Shown: piece after piece, positions 26,142 to 35,617 of the stretch | Layout: each line of letters opens with the position of its first letter | Numbering within the stretch: position 1 is the stretch's first letter | NCBI RefSeq assembly: GCF_011009015.1 | Contig: NZ_CP048878.1 | Coordinates: 6,047,001 to 6,111,000, forward strand | Length of the DNA stretch: 64,000 nt | Origin: Spartinivicinus ruber | Lineage (GTDB): Bacteria; Pseudomonadota; Gammaproteobacteria; Pseudomonadales; Zooshikellaceae | Reading direction: 5' to 3' | Program-made: the position numbers and the translations under genes | The notes under the pieces: model-generated | The model's database searches: none | The model's input: the letters and a program-made list of their open reading frames with translations, nothing else | Told to the model about the DNA's origin: nothing

Positions 26142-27929
26142 TTAGCTGTATAACCAAGGTACTCCGTCATACTTGGTAATTTTCATTGTTTGTTGCTTAC
26201 CATCTGGTTTCTTTAGCTCTTTACTTACTTTATACACCCGCCACTCACATTGACTCTGGTTAAACTCAATGGTTGCAAAACCATGATCATTAGCATTGAA
26301 CCGTTTAATATGAGGGTTATTCAATCTCACCATGGCTTCACTAAGCATTTTCACAACTTCTGGGCGCTTAACTTTATACTTCAATAGTCGGCTAGCCCCT
26401 TCAATCAGTCCTGCTGAAGTCATAGCAGGCGTCATAAATTCAACACCCGACAGATTATTCCAGTTCCAGTTCAGTGATTTGCTATAATCAACTTTTAAAT
26501 AAGAGGCCATGCTAGCATGCAAGTCACCTGTTAATACGACTAAGTTGTCTACTCCATAGTTTTGTGAAATCTCAGCCAGTTGTTGTCTTTCCGCCTGGTA
26601 ACCATCCCAACTATCAACGGAAAAAGGTGCTAATTCCTGCCCTAGCAAGGTAGCTGCTAAACGCCCCATAAAGGTTTGGTTGCCTAACACTTGCCAACGA
26701 CAACGACTACTTGCTAAACCGCTAAATAGCCAGTCTCGTTGCTGGCTTCCAAACATTGTATTATTTTGATTGGCACCGTTGGTACAACCAATCGGTAAAT
26801 AGCGTTCAAATACATCACCCTGTCCACAAGGTTGAGCAGTACGATAGGTACGAGTATCTAACATAAACAGATTAACTAAATTGCCAAACTGAAACTGACG
26901 ATAAATTTGACTATAACGGTGAGGATGAGTGTTGCTTGGGTTTAACTTAATTCGAGTAGGCGTGTACTCACACCAGGCTTGCTGAGCAGATAACTTTAAT
27001 TCCCGTAATTTATCAAGTCGTTGATGGGCAAACTCCGGTTTATTTGCATAAGGGTGATCTGGAGCCCCCAAAGTGTCTTGTTGATAATCCCAATAGCAGT
27101 CATTGGCAACTTCATGGTCATCAGTGGTAATGATCCAACTATGATTTTCTAATGCTTGCCTCAACCAGGGATCTTGTCTATAAGTACGGTAAATTGTTCG
27201 GTAATCATCCAAACTCATTGCCACACCATAATCATTGCTAAGTTTTATTTTTCGATCAGTATATTTATCTGATTGGAAGCGTTTATCACCAACACTTTCA
27301 TATATAAAGTCCCCTAAGTGTACGACAAAGTCAATTTCACGATTTGTTGCTACTGCATGATAAGCGCCATAATAGCCATTGGTGTAATCCTGACAAGTTA
27401 ATACTGCAAACTTAATTTTTTCAATTTCATGAGAGGCAGCAGGTAAAGTTTTACAACGACCAATTCGACTATTTACTCCCTTATAAATAAATCGGTAATA
27501 ATAAGTAGTCGCAGGTTGTAGCTGGCCAGATAAGTCAACTTTAATCGTAAAATCAGTATACTGAATTAATTTGGTATCAACTTGCCCCTGAACTAATAAA
27601 ATATCTGCCTTATAGTCAGCATAAATTTCAAAAACCAACGGTTCATATTCTATATATTCAGTTGGGCTTAGTCTGGTCCAAAGAATAATACCCGTATCAC
27701 TTGGATCACCAGAAGCTATCGAGACAGGAAACACGGTATTAGAAAGCTCTGAATCTACTGAAGTATTATCTGGCAAATCAGCATTATTATACCCATTAAC
27801 ACCATGATAGCTTTCTGCTGGGGTATTATTAGTGCTGGCTCTCAGCTTATTTATCGTTAATAAATAAGGGGCTGTTATGACCCCCCCAAGCAAACTAACA
27901 AAAGTTCTTCGGCCAATATTAGCAGACAT
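26142..27929 (-). CDS. phoD: Alkaline phosphatase D, Tat-exported
   Basis: 595 residues. The N-terminus has a twin-arginine signal (GRRTFVSLLGG) and hydrophobic stretch. The PhoD N-domain reads FPVSIASGDPSDTGIILWTRLSP; the metallophosphatase domain has LTCQDYTNGYYGAYHA, VHLGDFIYES, TTDDHEVANDCYWD and VLTGDLHASMASY, giving the expected Asp/Asn/His metal ligands. The family hydrolyses phosphodiesters and phosphomonoesters and is often induced by phosphate starvation; no PHO box was identified here. It probably acts in the periplasm or outside the cell. Confidence 0.94.
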   Translation of the reverse strand: MSANIGRRTFVSLLGGVITAPYLLTINKLRASTNNTPAESYHGVNGYNNADLPDNTSVDSELSNTVFPVSIASGDPSDTGIILWTRLSPTEYIEYEPLVFEIYADYKADILLVQGQVDTKLIQYTDFTIKVDLSGQLQPATTYYYRFIYKGVNSRIGRCKTLPAASHEIEKIKFAVLTCQDYTNGYYGAYHAVATNREIDFVVHLGDFIYESVGDKRFQSDKYTDRKIKLSNDYGVAMSLDDYRTIYRTYRQDPWLRQALENHSWIITTDDHEVANDCYWDYQQDTLGAPDHPYANKPEFAHQRLDKLRELKLSAQQAWCEYTPTRIKLNPSNTHPHRYSQIYRQFQFGNLVNLFMLDTRTYRTAQPCGQGDVFERYLPIGCTNGANQNNTMFGSQQRDWLFSGLASSRCRWQVLGNQTFMGRLAATLLGQELAPFSVDSWDGYQAERQQLAEISQNYGVDNLVVLTGDLHASMASYLKVDYSKSLNWNWNNLSGVEFMTPAMTSAGLIEGASRLLKYKVKRPEVVKMLSEAMVRLNNPHIKRFNANDHGFATIEFNQSQCEWRVYKVSKELKKPDGKQQTMKITKYDGVPWLYS

Positions 27930-28523
27930 AGTTTTTCCTTGTTATTATTTTTGTAACCGAAAATATAAATTACTATCAAAATTCACATAACATATACACT
28001 GTAAAACTCTAGTTAAGGGGATATTTGTGAATTTGAAGATATAATTAGCAGTTAATTATTAACCTATTATTAAGTTCTCTAATATTAGTGTTTTCTAATC
28101 AAATATTTGTAAGAACATTCAATAATATAACTGCCATATAATTTATAAAAATTGGCAAATTTAATACTTTAGTATAACTAAGAAAGTATGTACATTTACG
28201 CCTTCAAACAGCATAAAATGTATGATTTTTAAACACCTATTTTATCGACTTATCATACAAAACGATGGTACTATTTTAATTATCTTCACGCATAAAAAAC
28301 AAATATACTCGTTTGTAACAAAACTAAACACTAATGATACAAACTCTAAGGTTTCTAATTTCTAGGTTAGAAACTATATCCTCTTATAACCAGGTAATAT
28401 ATTGTAATATTTTATTTTTTTCATATAATGAGGAGCCAACTTACCCTTCAGAAGCCTTACTTATTTGCTTGGGTACTATTTATTTTATTTGGTTATTTTT
28501 TTTACTTGGATACGGATTGTTCT
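27930..28523. other. Very AT-rich gap upstream of a solute-binding protein gene
   Basis: About 590 bp of low-complexity AT-rich DNA with the phoD promoter on one side. Open frames here begin inside the next gene's 5' region and lack ribosome sites. Nothing else recognised. Confidence 0.4.
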
Positions 28524-29282
28524 ATGAATTTTTATATAAAAAGTCTCTTGAGTGTATTTTTTTTTCTAACAATCTCCACTCAAACCTACAGCCAACCTAT
28601 TCATTTACTTACCAACCCCTTTCCACCATTACACATGACTGTTAGCAACAATGGTTTTGGTAAAGATGAAAATGTAACAGGCCTTGCAACTGAAATTATA
28701 AATCAACTGTTTACCAGAGCTAATATTGAATACACAATAACCCTGCAACCTTCTTCAGAAGAAAGCCAAGAAACAGTTATTCAAAGTAATAACTATGGTA
28801 TCTTCACAGCTTTTAAAACCGAACAAAGCCAACGTACCTTCAAATGGGTTGGACCTCTTTTTGAAGAAGACTGGATTATCCTTGCGCCAAAGCATAAAAA
28901 TATCACCATAGGTCAGTTAAAAGAATTAAACAAGTACCGGGTAGGAAGTTATGAACAGGATGAAATCAGCAAATATTTAATGAGAAATGGCATTAAGCTT
29001 ATTAAAGCAAAAGGGGATGTAGTAAACGCTGCTAAATTAAAACTTGGGAAAATTGATTTATGGGCAACTAGCTCGCTTTCTGGCCCTATAATAGCCAAAC
29101 GCTATAGCATGCATAACTTAGAAGTTGTTTACAAATTTAACAAAAGTCCTTTATGGTTAGCACTAAATAAGAATATAAGTGATGAGGTTGTATCTGTATT
29201 AAATGAAAATCTAAATAAATTACGTAATGAAGGTTTTATTGATTCAGTAGTTAAAAAATATAGCCGCCCCAACAATATTTAG
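28524..29282 (+). CDS. Periplasmic solute-binding protein, family 3
   Basis: About 252 residues from the ATG at 28524, which gives a proper signal peptide (MNFYIKSLLSVFFFLTIS). A longer frame from 28428 adds a poor hydrophobic leader and is unlikely. The mature part contains IHLLTNPFPPLHMTV, GLATEIINQLFTRANIEYTI and WVGPLFEEDWIILAP, typical of SBP_bac_3. As with the other members in this window there is no transporter next to it. Ligand unknown. Confidence 0.82.
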   Translation: MNFYIKSLLSVFFFLTISTQTYSQPIHLLTNPFPPLHMTVSNNGFGKDENVTGLATEIINQLFTRANIEYTITLQPSSEESQETVIQSNNYGIFTAFKTEQSQRTFKWVGPLFEEDWIILAPKHKNITIGQLKELNKYRVGSYEQDEISKYLMRNGIKLIKAKGDVVNAAKLKLGKIDLWATSSLSGPIIAKRYSMHNLEVVYKFNKSPLWLALNKNISDEVVSVLNENLNKLRNEGFIDSVVKKYSRPNNI

Positions 29283-29366
29283 TGCATTTTTCAATCAAAC
29301 ATACTTTTACTATTAAAAAAATATATATCTTTATTTTTAAACAAAATACTAAAATTACAAAGGCAA

Positions 29367-29399
29367 TATACCCTATAAAGACAATAGGTATAGGGTATA
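29367..29399. terminator. Stem-loop after the solute-binding protein gene
   Basis: TATACCCTAT (29367-29376) pairs with ATAGGGTATA (29390-29399). It sits between convergent genes. There is no T-tract, so it may be weak. Confidence 0.4.
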
Positions 29400-29538
29400 C
29401 TGACCTTATATTATTGTTCCCGATTTATTATTTATACCCAGCTTATTGAGTGCAAAAAAGCCAATATTTAAGCTACTGAGCCGACAATATAGTAAATTAT
29501 CAAAACCAATTTTTTATATCAAAATAAATCGATTATTT

Positions 29539-30312
29539 TCACTCTTTTGTAGAACAAACGTCACAATTAGATTTGCGCTGTAACTGCCATCGGTTAAACT
29601 CCATACTGGCTAAGTCCATAGTTAGCAAGGTGTTAGTTAGCGGTTTACCAATACCTGTTGCTAACTTAATTGCTTCCATAGCCCCTAAACATCCTACCGT
29701 GCCAGATGTTGCACCTAAAACTGGAAATTCACGTCGCCATTGGGGCGGCTCAACAGGATAAATACAAGACAAGCAAGGTGTTTTTCCAGGAATAATCGTG
29801 GTTATTTGTGCCTCCATCGAATACATAGCACACTCAACTAGTGGTATACCACGCTTAACTGCTTCTTGGTTCATTGCGAACCTTTCTTGAAACAACGGTG
29901 CACAGTCGATAACAATGTCAACCCCTTCCATTAATTTACTGATATTGTTTACATTAGCATTTTCTGCATAAGAGATAATTTCCAAACGAGGATTAAGCTG
30001 CTTTAACCGTTGTTCTGCAGAGCGTACCCGCTCAGTGACCCCTACACCATCGTAAGTCATCAGCAATTGTCGGTTTAAATCTGAATATTTGATACTTCCT
30101 TCATGAGCCAAAACCATTCGCCCAATACCTGCCGCAGCCAGCTCATAAGCAACTACTGACCCAAGTCCACCGACCCTGGATATTAATACTGTTGTATTAC
30201 GTAAAGCTTGCTGACCTTGCTCTCCAAAACCCGGCACCCACATTTGCCACTGATAAATAGCTTGTTCTTCTTCTGATAGTTTGACTGGTTCAGCACTGCT
30301 CATTTCACTCAA
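29539..30312 (-). CDS. ThiF/MoeB/HesA-family E1-like adenylyltransferase
   Basis: 257 residues. Such enzymes adenylate the C-terminal Gly-Gly of a small sulfur carrier. The nucleotide-binding region reads VLISRVGGLGSVVAYELAAAG, where the first glycine of the usual GxGGLG loop is Arg. Other segments are SDLNRQLL (conserved Asn/Arg), VIDCAPLFQERFAMN and GTVGCLGAMEAIKLATG. Two CxxC pairs (CLSC, CDVC) should bind zinc. It overlaps the small carrier gene by 4 bp, so the two form one unit. Whether it serves molybdopterin, thiamine or another sulfur product cannot be told. Confidence 0.88.
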   Translation of the reverse strand: MSEMSSAEPVKLSEEEQAIYQWQMWVPGFGEQGQQALRNTTVLISRVGGLGSVVAYELAAAGIGRMVLAHEGSIKYSDLNRQLLMTYDGVGVTERVRSAEQRLKQLNPRLEIISYAENANVNNISKLMEGVDIVIDCAPLFQERFAMNQEAVKRGIPLVECAMYSMEAQITTIIPGKTPCLSCIYPVEPPQWRREFPVLGATSGTVGCLGAMEAIKLATGIGKPLTNTLLTMDLASMEFNRWQLQRKSNCDVCSTKE

Positions 30313-30578
30313 CCTCCAGAAATAGGGGCTAAAAGCGTCAGCACATCACCTTGCTGAAAACCCGGATTATCATCGACATTCACTTGCTCATTACCGATTA
30401 GGTAAATAACCGATTGACACAGCTCACCATCAGACCGTAACAAGGCCCCCTTTAACTCGCTGAAGTTACAAAGCTGCTTTATTGCCGAAGCAAGGTTGTT
30501 GTTAATTAATTCAATAGTAAATGATTCAGCCCCAGCTCGCAGCCGCAAAGGCCCAAATAGTTTAACTTGTAGTTTCAT
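30309..30578 (-). CDS. MoaD/ThiS-like sulfur-carrier protein
   Basis: 89 residues with the ubiquitin-like pattern: MKLQVKLFGPLRLRAG, then a central region with GNEQVNVDDNPGFQQGD and the terminal LLAPISGG. The C-terminal Gly-Gly is the site of adenylation and thiocarboxylation by an E1-like partner, here the next gene, which begins within its stop codon. The VTLLAPISGG-like ending and the FGPLR start are closer to MoaD than to ThiS. No other cofactor gene is near. Confidence 0.85.
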   Translation of the reverse strand: MKLQVKLFGPLRLRAGAESFTIELINNNLASAIKQLCNFSELKGALLRSDGELCQSVIYLIGNEQVNVDDNPGFQQGDVLTLLAPISGG

Positions 30579-30770
30579 CCCATATCATCCTTGGTGTTTC
30601 ATTAATGTTTCCCTATGTTAAAAAACTATTAAAAATTCATCACGACCTGCTATTTACAGTGTCGTATTTAGATCACTTATTGTTTTACAAATAGACTTTT
30701 GAATTATTGCGTAACTGACAGTTTACAGGCCCTAGCCAGATGTCAAAAACTAGCGGTATATTTTTTAGGC

Positions 30771-30850
30771 AAAAAAAAGCCCTGATCATAGGGGGATCAG
30801 GGCATATCAATTACTTTGCCTAGGAGTTAAGGGGGTTAACTCAACTGCTG
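30771..30850 (-). ncRNA. Candidate small RNA A (two hairpins, own terminator)
   Basis: A non-coding minus-strand unit. A good promoter is visible: TTGTAT (complement of 30879-30884), 16 bp spacer, TATTAT (complement of 30857-30862). The transcript would begin near 30850. A small hairpin GTTAA-CCCCC-TTAAC (30826-30840) is followed by a 20-base linker and a strong terminator GCCCTGATC/GATCAGGGC (30779-30803) with eight T. Length is about 80 bases. The same layout recurs at 36618-36700. C-rich loops could pair with ribosome sites, an inference. It could alternatively be the distant terminator of the GNAT gene. Confidence 0.5.
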
Positions 30851-31074
30851 GAGAATATAATAGTAAACTTACAAAAAAATACAAATCCGTAATTTTACGA
30901 GCAACACTGTGGATTATACTTAATGTAATGAATGCTAACCTAATAAAACAGACATTTAACAAGTTCAACGAAGACTAAGTGCCTATATCAGGCTTTGACT
31001 CAATGGCAGAACTAGTTCTTTAATAGCCATTAATTTTATAAATATTACCTACATACTGACCAAGCGAACAACTT

Positions 31075-31926
31075 TCATCCTACCTCAAAGGAGGTTACAC
31101 CATAAAAACGGTCAAGAGGTAAATCCGGAGCTTTAATTGAGTACATTCTCGCCGTTTCAAACACACTTTGCATGTTATAGCGTTGCGCCAATTTAAGTGC
31201 CTTTTGGTTAACCTCTGGCACATCAAGATAAATTGATTGGGATGCTTCTACCCCTTGCTTTAATGCTAAAAAAAGATCATTGGCAAGCTCTGGTGTATTG
31301 GCAAATAAAGGCCCTATTTTATAACCACTCAAAGCTTTACGAATAACACCATAACCTACCAAACAATCATTTTGCACAACACCTAGTGTATTACAATCAT
31401 TTTGATTGAGCCATGATTTCAGAAACCGATCTCTTCTTTCAGGGAAAAAAGGGCGACTATATCGCTCAATAGTTTCAAATGGCAAACTAGAAAGATCTAC
31501 AATGTTTGATTGAATGGCTGAACTACCACCACCTAACCCTTCAAAGCGAATGTTGCGATAAGCTAGTTGAAAACCATATTTTTTGTAGTTTTCCTGTTGT
31601 TCAACTACACCATCCAGACCAATATTACATCCTTTCAAATAGTTAATCCCAACCTCCCAAATTTTCAGCCCATATCCTTTGCCACGGTAATTTGGGTGAA
31701 CAATATAGAAACCTAAAAAACCAAACGATTCACCGTATTTGACCACTGAAATCGTTGCTATAGGCTCATCATCAAGAAGTCCTATAAGAAAACCATTAGG
31801 GTCAGCACGATAGTAACATTCAGCATCATTAATACCAGGATTCCATCCTTCTTCAGCAGCCCAGTTAATGGCAATGCTCACCTCTTCTCGATGCATTGTC
31901 CGAATAACATACTTATTATTTTTCAT
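31075..31926 (-). CDS. GNAT-family acetyltransferase with Acetyltransf_18 C-terminal domain
   Basis: About 283 residues from the ATG at 31926, which has GGAAAGG upstream. The longer frame to 32013 adds residues with no homology pattern. The N-terminal GNAT domain shows TISVVKYGESFGFLGFYIVHP and NYRGKGYGLKIWEVG, the acetyl-CoA-binding RxGKGxG loop. The C-terminal half (FERYSRPFFPERRDRF-like text, then GYGVIRKALSGYKIGPLFAN) matches the YitH-type second domain. The substrate is unknown. A 34 bp perfect palindrome lies 123 bp upstream. Confidence 0.82.
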   Translation of the reverse strand: MKNNKYVIRTMHREEVSIAINWAAEEGWNPGINDAECYYRADPNGFLIGLLDDEPIATISVVKYGESFGFLGFYIVHPNYRGKGYGLKIWEVGINYLKGCNIGLDGVVEQQENYKKYGFQLAYRNIRFEGLGGGSSAIQSNIVDLSSLPFETIERYSRPFFPERRDRFLKSWLNQNDCNTLGVVQNDCLVGYGVIRKALSGYKIGPLFANTPELANDLFLALKQGVEASQSIYLDVPEVNQKALKLAQRYNMQSVFETARMYSIKAPDLPLDRFYGVTSFEVG

Positions 31927-32048
31927 TGGATACCTTTCCGCTGTTATAGAAGTAAATATACTTTTTATACACTGATAACATTGCTCAGCCTCTTTCTGAC
32001 AAAATACTACCAAAAGTGTATTTCACCTAAAAGACTTAACTAATTCAA

Positions 32049-32082
32049 TACACCAAGGCTTATTTAAATAAGCCTTGGTGTA
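32049..32082. repeat. 34 bp perfect palindrome in a divergent promoter region
   Basis: TACACCAAGGCTTATTT at 32049-32065 is followed without spacer by its exact reverse complement at 32066-32082. It lies between the divergent starts of the GNAT gene and the DUF1624 gene. There is no T-tract, so it is not a typical terminator; a large operator or a cruciform-forming site is possible. Confidence 0.7.
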
Positions 32083-32214
32083 GGTTATGTGTAAATAAGT
32101 ATTGGCATTATTCTGACAGAATATTAAGCCTTTATTACTTGCAGCAAAGAATAACTTTCTGTTTTCCTATTAGTCGTTATTAAGCATAGGTGTCTTTTCT
32201 ACAAGGAAATTGGA

Positions 32215-33375
32215 ATGACAAATAATACAGAAGTAAGAAACTACCGCCTAACATCTATTGATTGCATGCGTGGGATAGTGATGATTTTGATGGCTTTAGA
32301 TCATGTTCGCGCTTATTTTTCATATTCAACTCATGACCCTACAGCCCCATTCCCCTTATTTGCTACACGGTGGATAACCCATTTGTGTGCTCCTGCATTT
32401 ATCTTATTAGCTGGAGTTTCTATAGGCTTAATGGCACGTTATCGTTCCCTAATCAATTTAACCCAGTTTCTAGTTACTCGAGGTATTTGGTTAATTTTTC
32501 TGGAAATGACTGTAATTACCTTTGCTTGGAAATTTAATTACATTAATGAACCTATTGGCATTATTTTTCAGGTGATTTGGGCATTAGGCGTTGCCATGAT
32601 CGTTATGGCTATACTAATTCATTTACCTAAAATAGTAGTAGGGTTTATTGCTCTTACTTTAGTCTCCAGTGGCGGCATCCTTGATATAATTATGCCTACT
32701 TCCTCGTTCTCTCAAACCTATCCATTATGGATGAGTATACACAGGCAAATAGTTTGGGAGCTTGGCAACTATATAGTAATAGTTATTTACCCCACTCTAA
32801 GCTGGATTGGAGTAATGGCTTTTGGCTATCTTTTGGCAGATATATATAAACAACCTCAACAACAAAGACAATATTCACTATTAAAAATGGGGATAGGCTT
32901 GTTAATCTTCTTTTTTCTATTTCGTTTTTTCAACATCTATGGTGACCCCACTCCCTGGCGACCAGGTGAAACTATTATGCGTACAATAATAAATTTTATT
33001 AATGTTGATAAATATTCACCCTCTCTATTATACTTATCCATTACTTTAGGGATTAACTTTTTACTATTAGCTTTTCTAGAAAAATATAAATTCTTTTGTT
33101 ATACCGCAATGGTAACTATCGGCCGGGTACCCTTATTTTATTATGTATTACATATCTACCTTATTCATCTGGCAGCCTTATGCACCGGAATGATTATGGG
33201 TTTTCCTGCCAGCTCTTTACTCGTTCATGCTACAGCAATACCAGCAGACTTTGGTTTTAGCTTGCCAGTAGTTTATCTAGTTTGGTTAATTATCATACTG
33301 GCTCTTTATCCCGCCTGTAAATGGTTTGCAGATATTAAAGCAAAGCGAAAAAATTGGTGGCTATCTTATTTGTAA
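32215..33375 (+). CDS. DUF1624-family multi-pass membrane protein
   Basis: 386 residues with about ten hydrophobic helices. The N-terminus RLTSIDCMRGIVMILMALDHVRAYFS and following WITHLCAPAFILLAGVSIGL are characteristic of the DUF1624 family, related to heparan-alpha-glucosaminide N-acetyltransferases that pass acetyl groups across membranes. The conserved DH pair is present in ALDHVR. The acyl-transfer role is inferred from the family. Followed by a strong terminator. Confidence 0.85.
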   Translation: MTNNTEVRNYRLTSIDCMRGIVMILMALDHVRAYFSYSTHDPTAPFPLFATRWITHLCAPAFILLAGVSIGLMARYRSLINLTQFLVTRGIWLIFLEMTVITFAWKFNYINEPIGIIFQVIWALGVAMIVMAILIHLPKIVVGFIALTLVSSGGILDIIMPTSSFSQTYPLWMSIHRQIVWELGNYIVIVIYPTLSWIGVMAFGYLLADIYKQPQQQRQYSLLKMGIGLLIFFFLFRFFNIYGDPTPWRPGETIMRTIINFINVDKYSPSLLYLSITLGINFLLLAFLEKYKFFCYTAMVTIGRVPLFYYVLHIYLIHLAALCTGMIMGFPASSLLVHATAIPADFGFSLPVVYLVWLIIILALYPACKWFADIKAKRKNWWLSYL

Positions 33376-33402
33376 TACTTCTCTACAAGCACTGTTAAAA
33401 TA

Positions 33403-33438
33403 AAAAAGTATACCTACAACAAAAGGTATACTTTTTTA
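33403..33438. terminator. Strong bidirectional terminator
   Basis: AAAAAAGTATACCT pairs with AGGTATACTTTTTT, 14 bp stem with a short loop, downstream of the DUF1624 gene. The A and T runs make it effective on both strands. Confidence 0.85.
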
Positions 33439-33580
33439 TATTTAAATATCTACAAAATGGTCATATTCACCTTACTAAATCATGATAGGAATGTTAAAAA
33501 AATACTCACTTGGTGCTCTTGCCAATATAATCTAGCCTTATCTAACGTTTTTGATCAAATCAAAATCAAGGAGATGAGAG

Positions 33581-35497
33581 ATGACAACAACAGGGCAAAG
33601 TCGTTTAGATTTTTTGAAAAAAAACCCTCACACTTGTGCATGGTCTGCTTTAAATCATGCTGTGAATCAACAACAAAAGACTACACCAGGCCCAGTTAAA
33701 ATAAAGAGTAATGCTTTCTCTGGTAAACGAGCAGTAATAATTGGCTCAGGTATTGGCGGTTTAACAACTGCCTATGAGCTGTTAGCTCAGCAATCAGGCA
33801 TGGAAGTTATTATACTAGAAGCACATAACCGCACAGGAGGTCGTTGCTTAACCTTACGTACTGGCGATACTTTAACTGAAGATAAAGATAGAGAGCTATT
33901 TAACTCTACTCCAGGAGAAACACAAGTTGTTCGTTTTGTGCGTCCACTAAATGATAGCGAGCCATATTTAAACGCCGGCCCTGGCCGAATTCCTTCTAGC
34001 CATAAACGACTGCTGCATTATTTGAAAAAGTTTGGTGTTGACCTAGAAGTATATGTAATGAACAGTGGCTCAAACTTAACCCAAATGGCAGGAGGGCCTT
34101 TTCACGGTAAGCCAATTGTTAATCGACGATTAGATCATAATACTCGGGGTTGGCTAGCTGAAATGGTATACCAAAATGCACAAGCACTAATTGAAAGTGC
34201 AACCGATACGAATGACGATGACAACAAACAAGAGTTAATAAATAAATTACAATGCTTAATGGTTACTTTTGGTAATTTAAATAGTGAAGGTCAATACCAA
34301 GTTAGTGCCAACATCGAAGGCCAAGATGATGGAGCATCAGATAGAGCAGGCTACACAGTACTACCTGGAGTAGACAGTGGAGAAGTAGCAGAAGCCTTAA
34401 GTTTAAATAGTCTATTAGACTCTGAGTTTTGGAAGAAGACCCGCTTCTATCAACCAGAAGACTTTCTTTGGCAGCCTACTCTCTTCCAGCCCGTTGGAGG
34501 AATGGACAGAGTTCAGCATGCTTTCGCCCAACAAATTGCTGCGCTTGGTGGTACGATACATCTAAATAGTCCTGTACAAAAAATAGATTGGGATGATACA
34601 AAACAACAGTTTGTTATTTATGTTAGTAAAATGGGTAGTACAGAGAGTCAAGTCTATACAGCCGATTACTGTTTTAGTAATGCTGCTATCCCTTTCCTCA
34701 AAGAATTACTTTCTGAACGACTACAATGCAAAACCTCAAGAAAAGGATTTTCAGAAAACTTCAAACAAGCTCTTCAAGCGGTTTATCAAGCACAGTTTTC
34801 ACCAGCTCCCAGTAAAACACCTGAGTTTCCTGAAGCAAAATTTTTAGCTTGTACCACAAAAGTAGGTTGGCAAGCCGATCGTTATTTATGGCAAGGCAGT
34901 AAGATCGGTAATGTATACAATAAAGAGGTTGGAGAAGAAATATTGAGTGTTCCTGACGCTGAAATTGGAGTGGTACCAATTTTTGGTGGCATTTCTTGGA
35001 CCGACAACCCAATTACCCAAATTTGGTATCCTTCAACTAGTTATCACGACCAAAAAGGTACATTAACAGGTTGCTACAACTTTCAAGAGAATGCTTTTAA
35101 GATGGGTAACGAACCCATTAGCAAGCGGCTTGATCAAGCAAGAGAAGGAGCCAAGCTTTTTGGCGAAGCATTCGGTAAAGGCTTGACCCATGGTGTTGCC
35201 ATCGCTTGGCAAAATATGCCGTATATTAAGGGCGGTTGGGCACAGTGGTATTTGGTTGGCAAAGATTCTCAAGAAAGTGTGAAACATTTTAACCAGTTAA
35301 TTCAAGGAACTGGAGTAGATGGGGAAGAAAAGCCAAATTTTTTTATCGTAGGCGACCAAGTATCTTCTTTACCTGGTTGGCAAGAGGGTGCAATAGCATC
35401 AGCATTAAATGCTATCAGCCGCTTGTCACGCCCAGACTTGCAAATACCTCACTTGTCTGTTTTACCTGATACTCGTGTGATAGTAGAAAGTATTTAA
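33581..35497 (+). CDS. Flavin-dependent amine / L-amino-acid oxidase-like protein
   Basis: 638 residues. The ATG has an AAGGAG ribosome site 7 bp upstream. About 48 N-terminal residues precede the FAD-binding Rossmann motif (VIIGSGIGGLTTAYEL, glycines at 55-60). ILEAHNRTGGRC is the second FAD motif, and LNAGPGRIPSSH fits the conserved Arg strand of L-amino-acid oxidases. The C-terminal FAD motif is FIVGDQVSSLPGWQEGAIASAL. No signal peptide is visible. The enzyme would oxidise an amino acid or amine with peroxide release. The substrate cannot be predicted. It is monocistronic. Confidence 0.85.
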   Translation: MTTTGQSRLDFLKKNPHTCAWSALNHAVNQQQKTTPGPVKIKSNAFSGKRAVIIGSGIGGLTTAYELLAQQSGMEVIILEAHNRTGGRCLTLRTGDTLTEDKDRELFNSTPGETQVVRFVRPLNDSEPYLNAGPGRIPSSHKRLLHYLKKFGVDLEVYVMNSGSNLTQMAGGPFHGKPIVNRRLDHNTRGWLAEMVYQNAQALIESATDTNDDDNKQELINKLQCLMVTFGNLNSEGQYQVSANIEGQDDGASDRAGYTVLPGVDSGEVAEALSLNSLLDSEFWKKTRFYQPEDFLWQPTLFQPVGGMDRVQHAFAQQIAALGGTIHLNSPVQKIDWDDTKQQFVIYVSKMGSTESQVYTADYCFSNAAIPFLKELLSERLQCKTSRKGFSENFKQALQAVYQAQFSPAPSKTPEFPEAKFLACTTKVGWQADRYLWQGSKIGNVYNKEVGEEILSVPDAEIGVVPIFGGISWTDNPITQIWYPSTSYHDQKGTLTGCYNFQENAFKMGNEPISKRLDQAREGAKLFGEAFGKGLTHGVAIAWQNMPYIKGGWAQWYLVGKDSQESVKHFNQLIQGTGVDGEEKPNFFIVGDQVSSLPGWQEGAIASALNAISRLSRPDLQIPHLSVLPDTRVIVESI

Positions 35498-35617
35498 TTT
35501 CGAGTAGAATTGGTGATTAATATAGAAGTATAAAGCTAAAAACTGATGGATTATCATCATCACTTTACAAGCATGCGTAGATAATTTTTTACTTACGCAT
35601 GCTTGTAATTGTATAGA

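Noticed and set aside
28334-28645. 103-codon plus-strand frame overlapping the solute-binding protein gene
   Set aside because: It overlaps the signal-peptide region of a real gene in another frame and is AT-rich low complexity.
33457-33699. 80-codon frame before the amino-acid oxidase
   Set aside because: It runs over the oxidase ribosome site and start in another frame and lacks its own ribosome site.
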